Assembly (NCBI RefSeq): GCF_022695515.1 | Contig: NZ_JALDPT010000005.1 | Coordinates: forward strand, 124,001-188,000 | From: Phenylobacterium aquaticum | GTDB taxonomy: Bacteria; Pseudomonadota; Alphaproteobacteria; Caulobacterales; Caulobacteraceae | Direction: 5' to 3' | Length of the DNA: 64,000 nt | In this document: in pieces, positions 48,275 through 57,778 of the stretch | Layout: every line of letters starts with the position of its first letter | Position numbering within the stretch: position 1 is the first letter of the stretch | Program-made: the position numbers and the translations under genes | Notes under the pieces: model-generated | What the model saw: only the letters and a program-made list of their open reading frames with translations | What the model was told of the DNA's origin: nothing | The model's database searches: none

Positions 48275-49687
48275 TTATTCCGCCGGCGCCAGGCGCGAGT
48301 GCTTGCGGCCGTAGAGCAGATAGACCCCCACCCCGAACAGGTTCCAGACCAGGAACAGCTTCTTGGTCAGGAAGGGCAGGCTCCAGAACAGATAGAGGCA
48401 GCCGGCCACGGCCAGCGGCCCGACCAGCCACCAGACCGGCGTGCGGAACGGGCGCTCCAGATCCTTGGCCTGGACCCGCAGCACCATCATGGCGATGGCG
48501 GTGGCGATGAAGGCCGCGAGCGTGCCGGCGTTGGCCAGCTCGGCGATGATCTTCAGCGGGAAGAAGCCGGCGATGGCCGCGGCCACCACGCCGGTGAACA
48601 GGGTCACCGCCACCGGCACGCCCCGGGCGCTGACCGAGGCCAGGCCGCGCGGCAGGAGGCCGTCGCGGGCCATGGCGAAGAACACCCGGCTCTGGCCGAA
48701 CATGAAGACCATGATCACGGTGGGCAGGGCGACGATGGCCGCCCCGGCGATCAGGGTGGCGGTCAGCGGGTGCTTCAGCTCCCGCAGGATGAAGGCGAGC
48801 GGTTCGCCGCTCTTGGAGAACACGTCGAAGGGCGAGGCGCCCAGGGCCGCGGCGGCCACCACCATGTAGATGGCGGTGCAGATCACCATGGAGCCGACGA
48901 TGCCGATGGTCAGGTCGCGCGACGGGTTCTTGGTCTCTTCCGCGGCGGTGGAGATGGCGTCGAAGCCGTAGAAGGCGAAGAAGATCAGGGCGGCCGCCGC
49001 CATCACCCCGCGCTTGGTGCCGTCGGCGTCCACATGGCCCGAGAAGCCGAACGGCATGAAGGGGTGGAAATGGGCGGCGTTGAAGCTGGGCAGGGTGAGA
49101 ATCACGAAGGCGGCGAGCGCCACGACCTTGATGATCACCAGGATGAAATTGACCGTGGCGCTCTCCCGGGTGCCGACCATCAGCATGCCGGTGACCAGCA
49201 GGGTGATCAGGACGGCGGGCAGATTGATGATCCCGCCCGCGCCGGGGCCGCCGGCCAGGGCGGCGGGTAGGCCCCAGTCATGGGCGGCGAGCCAGCCCTG
49301 GGCGTAGCCGGACCAGCCGACCGCCACCGCCGAGCAGACCACGGTGTATTCGAGGATCAGGCTCCAGCCGATGATCCAGGCGGTGAGCTCGCCCATGCCC
49401 GCATAGCTGTAGGTGTAGGCGCTGCCGGCGTGGGGCAGCAGCGTCGCCATCTCGGCGTAGCAGAGCGCGGCGAAGGCGCAGACCGCGCCGGCGATGGCGA
49501 AGGACAGGATCACCGCGGGACCGGCGAGACCGGCGCCGATGCCGGTCAGGGTGTAGATCCCCGTGCCGATGATCGCACCGACGCCCAGGGCCACCAGGTG
49601 CGGCCAGCTGAGCGTCGCCTTCAGGCGATGCTCGCCCTCCACATGATGCGACGCGGTGATCGGCTTGCGCCGGGTGATGAAGCTCAT
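48275..49687 (-). CDS. APC-family amino acid permease
   Basis: 470 residues with about twelve helices. The APC signature GVGAIIGTGIYTLTGIGAG lies near residue 40, with the conserved AALCYAEMATLLPHAGSAYTY block and YGFDAISTAAEETKNPSRDL. The pattern is that of the cationic amino acid transporter (CAT/YfnA-like) subgroup. Substrate not certain. The ATG at 49687 is used. A longer reading adds five residues. Convergent with rfbA, six bases apart. Confidence 0.9.
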   Translation of the reverse strand: MSFITRRKPITASHHVEGEHRLKATLSWPHLVALGVGAIIGTGIYTLTGIGAGLAGPAVILSFAIAGAVCAFAALCYAEMATLLPHAGSAYTYSYAGMGELTAWIIGWSLILEYTVVCSAVAVGWSGYAQGWLAAHDWGLPAALAGGPGAGGIINLPAVLITLLVTGMLMVGTRESATVNFILVIIKVVALAAFVILTLPSFNAAHFHPFMPFGFSGHVDADGTKRGVMAAAALIFFAFYGFDAISTAAEETKNPSRDLTIGIVGSMVICTAIYMVVAAAALGASPFDVFSKSGEPLAFILRELKHPLTATLIAGAAIVALPTVIMVFMFGQSRVFFAMARDGLLPRGLASVSARGVPVAVTLFTGVVAAAIAGFFPLKIIAELANAGTLAAFIATAIAMMVLRVQAKDLERPFRTPVWWLVGPLAVAGCLYLFWSLPFLTKKLFLVWNLFGVGVYLLYGRKHSRLAPAE

Positions 49688-49823
49688 GCGGACGTCCCCC
49701 ACTCACGAGCGGCGAGCATGAGCAGCGTTTCGGACGGCTTTCAAGGGGCCAGGCGGCAGGAATGTCCCGCCGGCCGGGCGCAGCGCGCAAGAACTTCGCC
49801 GGATCGCCGGGCGGCTGGAGGAA

Positions 49824-50456
49824 TTATTCCGGCCACAGCTCCTGCACGTCGCCCTTGCGGTTCAGCACCCGGACGGCGCGCTTGACCACCGTCAGCAGGC
49901 GTTCCTTGCGGGCCGGCTCGTCATAGGTCATGGCGCCCTTGGCCAGGCCCTCGAGCAGGAAACGGCCGAGGTCGCGGCTGGTCTGGAAGCGCGGATCGGC
50001 GCCGGCCTGGGCCAGAGCCAGGAAACGGTCGCCGACCTGCAGCCGGTCGAAGGCGGCCTGGGCCGAGGCGAGCCGGGCGCGCAGCATCTTGTCGGTGCGG
50101 GCCGCGGCCTCCAGCTCGGCGAAGGCGACGAACGGGATTTCGTGCAGCAGGGACCAATAGGCGTCGATGGCGTGCTCGGAGGCGTCGACGCCGGGCGCCG
50201 GCGGACTGGCGGCCTGCTCGAACAGTCGGGCGCGCTCGACCTCGATATAGGTCACGGCGGCCTCGACCAGCTCCTCGCGGCTGGCGAAGTGATAGAGCAT
50301 CGCGCCGCGCGTCAGATTGGCGGCGTCGGCGATCATCGCGTTGGTCGCGGCGTGGTAGCCGGCCTCGGCGAACAGCCGCATGGCGGCGTCAAGAATACGC
50401 GCGCGGGTACGCCGAGACTTCGGCGTCTCCTTCGCAGGATATGTACGGGCGTCCAT
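49824..50456 (-). CDS. TetR-family transcriptional regulator
   Basis: 210 residues. HTH at about residues 15-62 (RTRARILDAAMRLFAEAGYHAAT, TRGAMLYHFASREELVE), followed by a helical ligand domain. It is divergent from the LpxH-like gene at 50560 across a 103-base gap with no conspicuous palindrome. Effector and targets unknown. Confidence 0.87.
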   Translation of the reverse strand: MDARTYPAKETPKSRRTRARILDAAMRLFAEAGYHAATNAMIADAANLTRGAMLYHFASREELVEAAVTYIEVERARLFEQAASPPAPGVDASEHAIDAYWSLLHEIPFVAFAELEAAARTDKMLRARLASAQAAFDRLQVGDRFLALAQAGADPRFQTSRDLGRFLLEGLAKGAMTYDEPARKERLLTVVKRAVRVLNRKGDVQELWPE

Positions 50457-50559
50457 AGGGACCTGATTAAACGGGAGACCTGGGGAGGGTCGGCCTGGAT
50501 TTCCCTTACTCCTTAAGGCGCCGGGACAAAAGAGCCCCCCCAGATTTCATGAGACTGAC

Positions 50560-51438
50560 ATGCAATCAGCCTATCGGGCGGGCATATTGCTGCGCGCCAT
50601 GGAGGCCAGGGTGGGCGATTTCGCGCTACGCCGTTATCGGACGGTCTTCATCTCCGACGTTCACCTCGGCACCCGAGGGTGTCAGGCCGAGCTGTTGCTC
50701 GACTTCATCCGCCATATCGAGTGCGACACCCTGTACCTGGTCGGCGACATCATCGACGGCTGGAAGCTGCGCTCGGGATGGCACTGGCCGCAGAGCCACA
50801 ATGACGTGGTCCAGAAGATCCTGCGCCTCGCCCGCAAGGGCGTGAACGTCATCTATGTGCCGGGCAACCACGATGACCGGGTCCGCGACTTCTGCGGAGT
50901 CCATTTCGGCGGGGTGGTGGTGGCGCGCGACGCCATCCACGAAACCGCCGACGGCCGCCGCTTCCTGGTCCTGCACGGCGACGAGTTCGACGGGGTGGTG
51001 CAGCACGCCAGGTGGCTGGCCTTTGTGGGCGACTACGCCTACCGGGCCCTGATCGCGGCCAACACCCTGTTCAACCGCGCGCGGCGGCGCATGGGCTTCG
51101 GCTATTGGAGCCTCTCGGCCTTCCTGAAGACCAAGGTCAAGAACGCCCTGCAGTTCGTGGAGAACTTCGAGGCGGCCGTCGCCGACGAGGCGCGGCGCCG
51201 CGGGGTCGACGGGGTGATCTGCGGCCATATCCACAAGGCCGAGATGCGCGACATCGACGGGATCAGCTATATCAATGACGGCGACTGGGTCGAAAGCTGC
51301 TCGGCCCTGGTCGAGCACGCCGACGGCCGCCTGGAGATCCTGGAATGGGCCAAGCTCCGGCACTGGTCGGCCATAGACCGGACGCTGGTCGAGCCGGCGC
51401 ACGCGCCCGAGGCCCTGCCCGAGCCCGTCATCGCCTGA
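50560..51438 (+). CDS. LpxH-like metallophosphoesterase
   Basis: 292 residues. The calcineurin-like motifs are in order: SDVHLG (about 31-36), GDIIDGW, GNHDD, HGDEFDG and GHIHKAE. The family holds UDP-2,3-diacylglucosamine diphosphatase (LpxH) and paralogues. This copy is longer than LpxH of about 240 residues and is paired with a glycosyltransferase, as in several alphaproteobacterial glycolipid loci. It may therefore act on a lipid-linked phosphate. The start is uncertain: ATG at 50560, or ATG at 50599 beginning MEARVGDF. Confidence 0.8.
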   Translation: MQSAYRAGILLRAMEARVGDFALRRYRTVFISDVHLGTRGCQAELLLDFIRHIECDTLYLVGDIIDGWKLRSGWHWPQSHNDVVQKILRLARKGVNVIYVPGNHDDRVRDFCGVHFGGVVVARDAIHETADGRRFLVLHGDEFDGVVQHARWLAFVGDYAYRALIAANTLFNRARRRMGFGYWSLSAFLKTKVKNALQFVENFEAAVADEARRRGVDGVICGHIHKAEMRDIDGISYINDGDWVESCSALVEHADGRLEILEWAKLRHWSAIDRTLVEPAHAPEALPEPVIA

Positions 51439-51483
51439 GCTTGCCATTGACAGCCCGGTTGAATTGACGACAGGCTGACTGTC

Positions 51484-52887
51484 ATGACCATCCCGCCGTC
51501 ACGGTACGTCTCGTCCCTGCGCGATCGCCAGAAAGCCGAGACCCACGATCAGATCCTGAACGCGGTCGGCCGCAAGCTGGAATCCGGCGCCCTGGAAGAG
51601 CTGAGCTTCGCCGAGATCGCCGAGGAGGCCGGCGTCGGCGAACGTACGGTCTATCGTCACTTCCCGACCCGCGAAGCCCTGATGGGGGCGTTCTGGACCT
51701 GGCTGCAGACCCAGGCGCTCACCCCTTCCCGTCCGGCCAAGGCCCGGGTGCGCGACGCCGTGCGGGCCGCCCATGACGGCCAGAAGCCCATGCGCATCCT
51801 GGTCGCCACCGACGCCTGGGAGCCCCAGGTCAATGGCGTGGTGCGCACCCTGACCAAGGTCATCTCCGAGATGCGGGCCATGGGCCACACGGTCGAGGTC
51901 ATCAGCCCCGACCAGTTCAAGACCTTCCCTCTGCCTACCTATGCCGAGATCAAGGTCGCCGTGGGCGCCTATGAGCCGGTGCAGGAACGCTTCAAGGCCT
52001 TCGAGCCGGAGGCCATCCACATCGCCACCGAGGGCCCGATCGGCCTGGCCGCCCGCCGGATCTGCGTGGAGTGGAAGCTGCCCTTCACGACCAGCTATCA
52101 CACGCGGTTCCCGGAATATGTCTCCGCCCGCCTGCCGCTGCCGCTGGCCGCCGGCTACGCCTATATGCGCTGGTTCCACAAGCCGTCGGGCCGCCTGATG
52201 GTCGCCACGCCCACCATGCGCGACGAGCTGGCTCAGCACGGCTTCCGCAACATCACCGCCTGGTCGCGCGGGGTCGACACCGACCAGTTCCATCCCCGCC
52301 GCGAGGACGAGCCCGACATCTTCGCCGACCTGCCCAAGCCGGTCTTCCTGTCGGTCGGCCGGGTGGCCGTGGAGAAGAACATCGAGGCCTTCCTCGGGCT
52401 CGACCTGCCCGGCTCCAAGGTCGTGGTCGGCGACGGCCCGCAGAAGGAGGAGCTGGAGCAGAAGTACCCGAACGTGCGCTTCACCGGCTCCAAGTTCGGG
52501 GACGAACTCGCCGCCCACTTCGCCTGCGCCGACGTCTTCGTCTTCCCCTCGCTCACCGACACCTTCGGCCTGGTGATCCTGGAGGCCATGGCGGCCGGCA
52601 CGCCGGTGGCCGCCTATCCGGCGCCGGGGCCCATCGACATCATTCCTAACTCCGGGGCCGGCGTCCTGGCCGGCAGCGCGACCGAGGGCCTGCGCGAGGC
52701 CTGCCTCGAGGCCCTGCGCCTGGACCGCAAGAAGGTTCGCGCCTTCGCCGAGGGCTTCTCCTGGCGCGCCTGCGCCGAGGATTTCGTGCGCAACCTGCAG
52801 CCCTATCCGGAACCGGAGAAGACCCGCTTCTGGCGCAAGCTGCGCCGCCTGGCCCGCGTGCGTCGCCGGCGCCCCGAAGCGGCCTGA
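51484..52887 (+). CDS. TetR-HTH / GT4 glycosyltransferase fusion
   Basis: 467 residues in one frame. Residues 1 to about 80 are a typical TetR DNA-binding domain: HDQILNAVGRKLESGALEEL, then AGVGERTVYRHFPTREALM and the FWTWL segment that starts the ligand domain. After a 20-residue linker, a complete GT4 glycosyltransferase begins at Met103 (MRILVATDAWEPQVNGVVRT, base 51790), with SVGRVAVEKNIEAF and DTFGLVILEAMAAG. The TetR ligand domain is missing. Translation could also start at 51790, giving a plain GT. The GT resembles lipid glycosyltransferases (PimB/SQD2-like). Real fusion, or deletion/assembly artefact, is open. Confidence 0.8.
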   Translation: MTIPPSRYVSSLRDRQKAETHDQILNAVGRKLESGALEELSFAEIAEEAGVGERTVYRHFPTREALMGAFWTWLQTQALTPSRPAKARVRDAVRAAHDGQKPMRILVATDAWEPQVNGVVRTLTKVISEMRAMGHTVEVISPDQFKTFPLPTYAEIKVAVGAYEPVQERFKAFEPEAIHIATEGPIGLAARRICVEWKLPFTTSYHTRFPEYVSARLPLPLAAGYAYMRWFHKPSGRLMVATPTMRDELAQHGFRNITAWSRGVDTDQFHPRREDEPDIFADLPKPVFLSVGRVAVEKNIEAFLGLDLPGSKVVVGDGPQKEELEQKYPNVRFTGSKFGDELAAHFACADVFVFPSLTDTFGLVILEAMAAGTPVAAYPAPGPIDIIPNSGAGVLAGSATEGLREACLEALRLDRKKVRAFAEGFSWRACAEDFVRNLQPYPEPEKTRFWRKLRRLARVRRRRPEAA

Positions 52888-52902
52888 TCCCTGAACGAAA
52901 AT

Positions 52903-52930
52903 CGCCGCGGACCCGTTGGGGGCCGCGGCG
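52903..52930 (-). terminator. hairpin terminator of pstS
   Basis: CGCCGCGG (52903-52910) pairs with CCGCGGCG (52923-52930), with further pairing inside the loop. On the minus strand it lies 41 bases after the pstS stop and is followed by ATTTTCG, a T-rich tail. The opposite side lacks a T-run. It may nonetheless also stop the convergent fusion gene. Confidence 0.7.
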
Positions 52931-52971
52931 CTCTCCTCGGACGCGGGCTGTCGGGCCCACGCACGTCTGAA

Positions 52972-54024
52972 TTAGGCGGCAGGACGCGCCATCTTCGGCA
53001 GGGCCTTGGCCTGCTGCTTCTGGGAATCGTGCATCGCCGCCGGCAGCGGGATCAGGCCACGGCTCTGCAGATAGCCGCCACGACCGGTCGCCGCGTCGGA
53101 CACGAACTCGTTGACGAACTCCTGCAGGCCCTGGGTCACCCCGATATTGGCCTTCTTCACATAGATGAAGAGCGAGCGGGACAGCGGATAGGTGCCATTG
53201 GCGACGGTCACGGGCGACGGCTTCACGCCATTGACCGAGGCGCCCTTGATCTTGTCCATGTTCTCTTCGAGGTAGGACCAGCCGAAGACGCCGATCGAGC
53301 CCGGGGTCTTGGTCAGGGTCTGGACGATGGCGTTGTCGTTCTCGCCGGCGTCCACCCAGCCGTCCTTGCGCAGCGGGTCGACCAGTTCCTTGAACTTCTT
53401 CTCGTCCTCGGCGTGGACCTTCTCGGCGGCCGGGAACTTGCGGGCCCCGGCCTCGATGGCCAGTTCGATGAAGGCGTCGCGGGTGCCCGACGAGGGCGGC
53501 GGGCCGTAGACGAGGATGGGGTTGGCCGGCAGGCCGTAGCCGACGTCCTTCCAGGTCTTGGTCGTGTTGGGCGCGAAATCATTGCCGCGCAGCGTCTTGG
53601 CGGCCAGGCCGAGATAGAGGGCCTCGGTCTTGAAGTTGTAGTTCGCACCGTTCTTGTCGGTGGCGATGACGATGCCGTCGAAGCCGATCTTGATCTGGAC
53701 GATGTCCTTGATGCCCTTGGCGGCGCAGGCGTCGAACTCGGAGCGCTTCATCGGCCGCGAGGCGTTGGCGATGTCGGGGAAGCCGTCGCCGGTGCCCGAG
53801 CAGAACAGCTTGATGCCGCCGCCGGTGCCGAGGCTTTCGATCTTCGGCGCCTTCTTGCCGGTCTTCTTGGCGTAGTTCTCGGCCACGCGGGTGGCGAAGG
53901 GGAACACGGTGGAGGAGCCGGCGGCCCAGACATAGTCGCGGGCGGCCCAGGCGTTGGAGCCCGTGGACAAGAGCGCGGCGGCGGCGGCGCAGCCCAGGAG
54001 CGCCTTGGTCGGCAGGGTCTTCAT
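52972..54024 (-). CDS. pstS: phosphate ABC transporter substrate-binding protein PstS
   Basis: 350 residues with a signal peptide ending SNAWAA. Mature-protein motifs are GSSTVFPFA, GTGGGIKLFCSGTGDG and PSSGTRDAFIEL, the last two lining the phosphate site. It captures inorganic phosphate in the periplasm for PstCAB, which is not in the window. A 29-base Pho-box-like array lies 172-200 bases upstream, and a terminator follows. Downstream C-terminal GRGGYLQSRGLIPL is typical. Confidence 0.92.
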   Translation of the reverse strand: MKTLPTKALLGCAAAAALLSTGSNAWAARDYVWAAGSSTVFPFATRVAENYAKKTGKKAPKIESLGTGGGIKLFCSGTGDGFPDIANASRPMKRSEFDACAAKGIKDIVQIKIGFDGIVIATDKNGANYNFKTEALYLGLAAKTLRGNDFAPNTTKTWKDVGYGLPANPILVYGPPPSSGTRDAFIELAIEAGARKFPAAEKVHAEDEKKFKELVDPLRKDGWVDAGENDNAIVQTLTKTPGSIGVFGWSYLEENMDKIKGASVNGVKPSPVTVANGTYPLSRSLFIYVKKANIGVTQGLQEFVNEFVSDAATGRGGYLQSRGLIPLPAAMHDSQKQQAKALPKMARPAA

Positions 54025-54195
54025 GGGGAAAATCTCCTCGTGGTCACGGGCCAGGCCGGAAACCCTGGCTGCTCGCGACGGGGTAACGGGTTGAACTCAC
54101 GTGGCGGGCCGGGCGGCCTGACGGATCGTGTCGCATCCACATTGAACTTGGGCCGCAGCCCCAGCAGGTCTCGGGCGCAGCCATATCCGCCAATT

Positions 54196-54224
54196 GTGAC
54201 AATTCGACCCGATCTATGTGACAG
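54196..54224 (-). promoter_or_regulatory. Pho-box-like repeats upstream of pstS
   Basis: On the minus strand the layout is CTGTCAC, ATAG, ATCGGGT, CGAA, TTGTCAC: two PhoB half-sites 22 bases apart with a degenerate middle unit. The 11-base period (7+4) is the spacing of Pho boxes. Position and neighbour (pstS) fit. Not proven. Confidence 0.55.
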
Positions 54225-54265
54225 TTTCCCAACCGCCTGGACGGCGCCTCGGCCGGCAAGGAAAA

Positions 54266-54289
54266 GGGCGGCCCCTCGCGGAGCCGCCC
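54266..54289 (-). terminator. terminator of the TonB receptor gene
   Basis: GGGCGGC (54266-54272) pairs with GCCGCCC (54283-54289). On the minus strand it is 27 bases after the receptor stop and is followed by TTTTCC. Confidence 0.75.
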
Positions 54290-54316
54290 TTCCTCATTTC
54301 AGGTCTGTCGCCAGGC

Positions 54317-56724
54317 CTAGTACTTCACGCGCAGTTCCACGCCGTAGGTGCGGGGCGGATTGAAGTTCGCATAGTCGCCGATCGTGCCGCGGTTGGCGGC
54401 CGAGATCCGATAGATGTGCGATTCGTTCAGCAGGTTCCGGCTCCACAGCGAGATCGAAGCCGTGGCGTCGCCATTGCCCATGTTGATGTCGGCGAGCGTG
54501 ATGTTGCCGTTGACGATGAAGCTGGAGTCCGTCTTCACGGCCACCTGCTTGGTCAGGACCGCGGTCGGGGAGACGTCCGCGAACTCGGCCTGGAAGGCGT
54601 ACTGGGCGTCGGCGTAGTTGGCGTCCAGGTGGCTCTTCAGGGTCATCTTGCCGAACGGGACCTGGTAATCGACATAGGCCGAGGCCGCGTTCGGCGGGGT
54701 GTAGACCACGTTCACCGGGAAGGGCGAGCCCTGCGGCACGACCGCGTTGCCGGTGAAGGGGAACGGTGCGGCCGGGATCTTCACGTCGGTATAGGCGTAG
54801 GACAGGCCCGCGCGCAGGTTGTCGGTGATCGCGGCGGTGATGTCGGCTTCAAAGCCCCGGATCTTGGAGGTGCCCGGCGAGTTGCGGGTTTCCTCGGTGT
54901 GCGCGCCCTGGGTCGGGCTGCCGGGGGTGGTGTCGACGTTGTCGAAGTCGGTCTGGGTGTTGGTGCGGTCCATGGCGTAGGCCGCCAGGTTCACGCGCAG
55001 GCGACGCTCCAGCAGCTCCATCTTGGCGCCGACCTCGTAGGCCTTGACCTCTTCGGCGTCGAAGGCCTGGAAGGTGGACGACCGGTCATTGGCGCCGCCG
55101 GCGCGGTAGCCGGTGGAGTACTTGGCGTAGAGGTTGACGGTGTCCGAGGCGTCGTAGGACAGGTTGATCAGGGGATCGAACCGGCTCTTGTCATAGTTGA
55201 AGACGAAGTTCGTCGCCTTGCCGTTGACCGTATAGAGCGTGCCGCTGCGCTCGTCCTTGGTGAAGCGGCGCCCACGGTGAGGTGGAGGTTCTCCATCCCG
55301 GCCGGGGTGTAGGTGCCCTGGCCATAGACCGCGTAGCTGGTCGCATCAGCCTTGGAGGCGCGGGTGATGAACCGGGTGCCGCGCTCCCAGCCCGCCGTCG
55401 CGGCCGAGGCCGCCGAGGTGCCGTAGGACGACCGGATCGTGTAGGCGGTGCCGTCGGCGTTCCACTGGTTGGTGAAGGGCGTCGCGGCCGATTCCTTGGC
55501 GTGTTCCTTGAAGTAGTAGGCGCCCAGGACGTACTTGAAGCTGTCGCTGAAATTGCCGACCGCCTGGAATTCCTGGCTGATCTGGCGCTGATAGAGGTCC
55601 GACAGGCTGTAGCGGCCGAAATTGGCGTTCGGCGCGAAGACGTTGCGGGATTCGATGCCCGAATTGTCCCACTGGTTGGCGGCGACGGCGCGCGCGGCGG
55701 TGATCGAGCGCAGTTCCAGGTCCGGCGAGACCTTGTACTTCAGGACCGCCGAGAGGCCGCCGGTCTCGTCGACGCTGGGCTGCTGGACCGTGCCGATGTC
55801 CGAGACCGTCTGGCGATCGGTGTGGACCTTCACCAGCGGGGAGAGCGGGTTGATGAACCCGGCCGGGGCGCTGGCCGGGCCGGCCTGGACCTGGGCCAGG
55901 GTGCGGACGGTCTTGCCATAGGGGTTGTAGCTGACCAGCTGGCTGAAGAACGGCGTATTGTCGTCCTTGGCGTAGTCGCCCGAGACTTCGGCGCTGAAGG
56001 CGTCGGTCGGCTTGTAGAGCGCCGTCAGGCGGGCGCCCTTGCGGTCATACTGGTTCCAGCCCGCCTGGCCGCTCATCGGGTTCTTCGTGGTCGGACCCTG
56101 GTGCTGGATCAGGCCGTCGACCTTGATCGAGGTGTCGGCGAATTCCTGGAAGTCCTGGTGAAGTTCGGCGTTGTAGGCCCCGAAGTTGCCGGCGCCGACG
56201 GTCATCCGGCCGCCGAACACGCCGGTCGGGCCCTTGGTGACGATGTTCAGCGCGCCGCCTTCGGTGTTACGGCCGAACAGCGTGCCTTGCGGACCGCGCA
56301 GAACCTCGACGCGCTCCAGGTCGAACAGGGCGGCGTTCAGGCCCTGCTGGCGGCCGAGATAGACGCCGTCGATATAGACGCCGACGCCCTGGTCGCGGGC
56401 GGTCTGGTTGGCGTCGAACGGGACGATGCCGCGGATGCCGATGGTCAGAGCCGACTGGCGGGCTTCGAAGGTGGCGACCCGCAGCGACGGAATGGCGCCG
56501 TCCTGCAGGCTGATCAGGCTGCCGGCGTGGCGGTCGACCATGGCCTGGCCGCTGATCACGGAGATGGCGATCGGCGTCTTCTGCAGATTGGTCTCGGTCT
56601 TCATCGCCGTGACGGTGACCCCTTCGAGCTCCACGTCCGCGGCGGCGGCGTCAGCGGCGAAGGCCGGGCCAGCGATGGCGGCGGCAAGGCAGGTCCACGC
56701 CACGGTGGACATCAGATTCTTCAT
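54317..56724 (-). CDS. TonB-dependent receptor (frameshifted)
   Basis: About 800 residues when joined across one break near 55270. A signal peptide ending GPAFAADA is followed by a TonB box/plug with PIAISVISGQAMVDRH, RGPQGTLFGRNTEGGALNIVT and GGRMTVG. The C-terminal beta-barrel ends with a VELRVKY aromatic terminus at base 54317. The frame shift occurs after NLHLTVG, in a GGCGCC run. Caulobacteraceae carry many such receptors. The Pho-box-like site upstream and the pstS/phnCDE neighbours suggest uptake under phosphate limitation. Substrate unknown. Confidence 0.88.
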
Positions 56725-56825
56725 AGGAGCACCCCTGTTTCATGGAGCGCTGGCTCTTGCTTGCAGGCTGGCGCGGCCAGCCCGGCGAGAATTCAGCGCC
56801 CGTGGCAGGGGGGTACTGGCGGTCA

Positions 56826-56854
56826 ATGACAGGAGGGCCGCGGTTTTATGACAG
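56826..56854 (-). promoter_or_regulatory. Pho-box-like repeats upstream of the TonB receptor
   Basis: On the minus strand the array reads CTGTCAT, AAAA, CCGCGGC, CCTC, CTGTCAT: two perfect half-sites exactly 22 bases apart, with an AAAA spacer as in classical Pho boxes. It lies about 102 bases upstream of the receptor ATG. The same layout occurs upstream of pstS. Confidence 0.68.
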
Positions 56855-56972
56855 TTCAAATTCACCGATAGGCAGTGGCAAAAAACACAATACCGAAACC
56901 CGCGACAGATTTCGGCAATGGAAACCGGGGCTTGGCGGCCCCGGCCCCGGCGTCTTCGCGCCGCCGCCGCGT

Positions 56973-57778
56973 CTAGAGCAGGCGGGCGCGGATGGTCTGG
57001 CTCAGCATGTCGATCAGGGTGACCGCCACGACGATGACGATGGCGATGGCCGAAACCTGGGCGTAGGCGAAGCTGTTCATGGAATCGAACAGGGTCTGGC
57101 CGATGCCGCCCGCCCCGATCAGGCCCAGCACGGTGGCCGAGCGCGAGTTCGATTCGAACCGATAGAGGGCATAGGAGGTCCAGAGCGGCGCGACCTGGGG
57201 GATGATGCCCCAGACCACTTCCTGCAGTGGGGTGCGCCCGTGGCGCGGACGCCCTCGACCGGCCCCTTGTCGATGGACTCGACGGCCTCGGAGAACAGCT
57301 TGGCGAGCACGCTGCCGGTGTTGAGCGCGAGCGCCATGACCCCGGCGAGCGGGCCTAAGCCCACGGCGACGATGAACAGGGTGCCGATCACCAGGTCGGG
57401 CACCGAGCGCATCAGGTTCATCAAGAGGCGCATGGGCTGCTGCAGCCAGAACGGCGCGACATTGCGCGCGCAGGCCAGGCCGAAGGGAATGGCGATCAGG
57501 ACGGCGAGCGCTGTGCCCCACAGCGCAATCTGCACGGTCAGCCACATCTGCGAGACGTACAGCTTCCACTGCGTGAACTCGGGATGGATCAGCTGCTGGC
57601 CGTACTGGCGCATATTGTCGGAATTGGTGAACAGCAGCGGCAGGCGCGGCATGTCCACCTTGCCGAAGCTGTACATCAGGACCGCGATCACCCCGCCCCA
57701 GACGAGAAAGTCGGGCAGGCGCTGGACCAGGGAGCGCGAAGGCGGCGCAGGCAGTGCGGGCGTGGAGGCTTGGGTCAT
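56973..57778 (-). CDS. phnE: PhnE-type ABC permease (frameshifted)
   Basis: About 268 residues joined across one break near 57240. The N-terminal part has the first helices and PFGLACARNVAPF. The break follows EGVRATGA. The second half resumes QEVVWGIIPQVAPLW and ends in a helix before TIRARLL. Phosphonate-type permease helices are visible throughout. Its 5' end overlaps phnD by four bases. Last gene of phnCDE. Confidence 0.87.

Noticed and set aside
51447..51485. TTGACA and CTGTCAT before the fusion gene as a promoter or Pho box
   Set aside because: No matching -10 sequence and no 11- or 22-base phasing. CTGTCAT merely overlaps the ATG.
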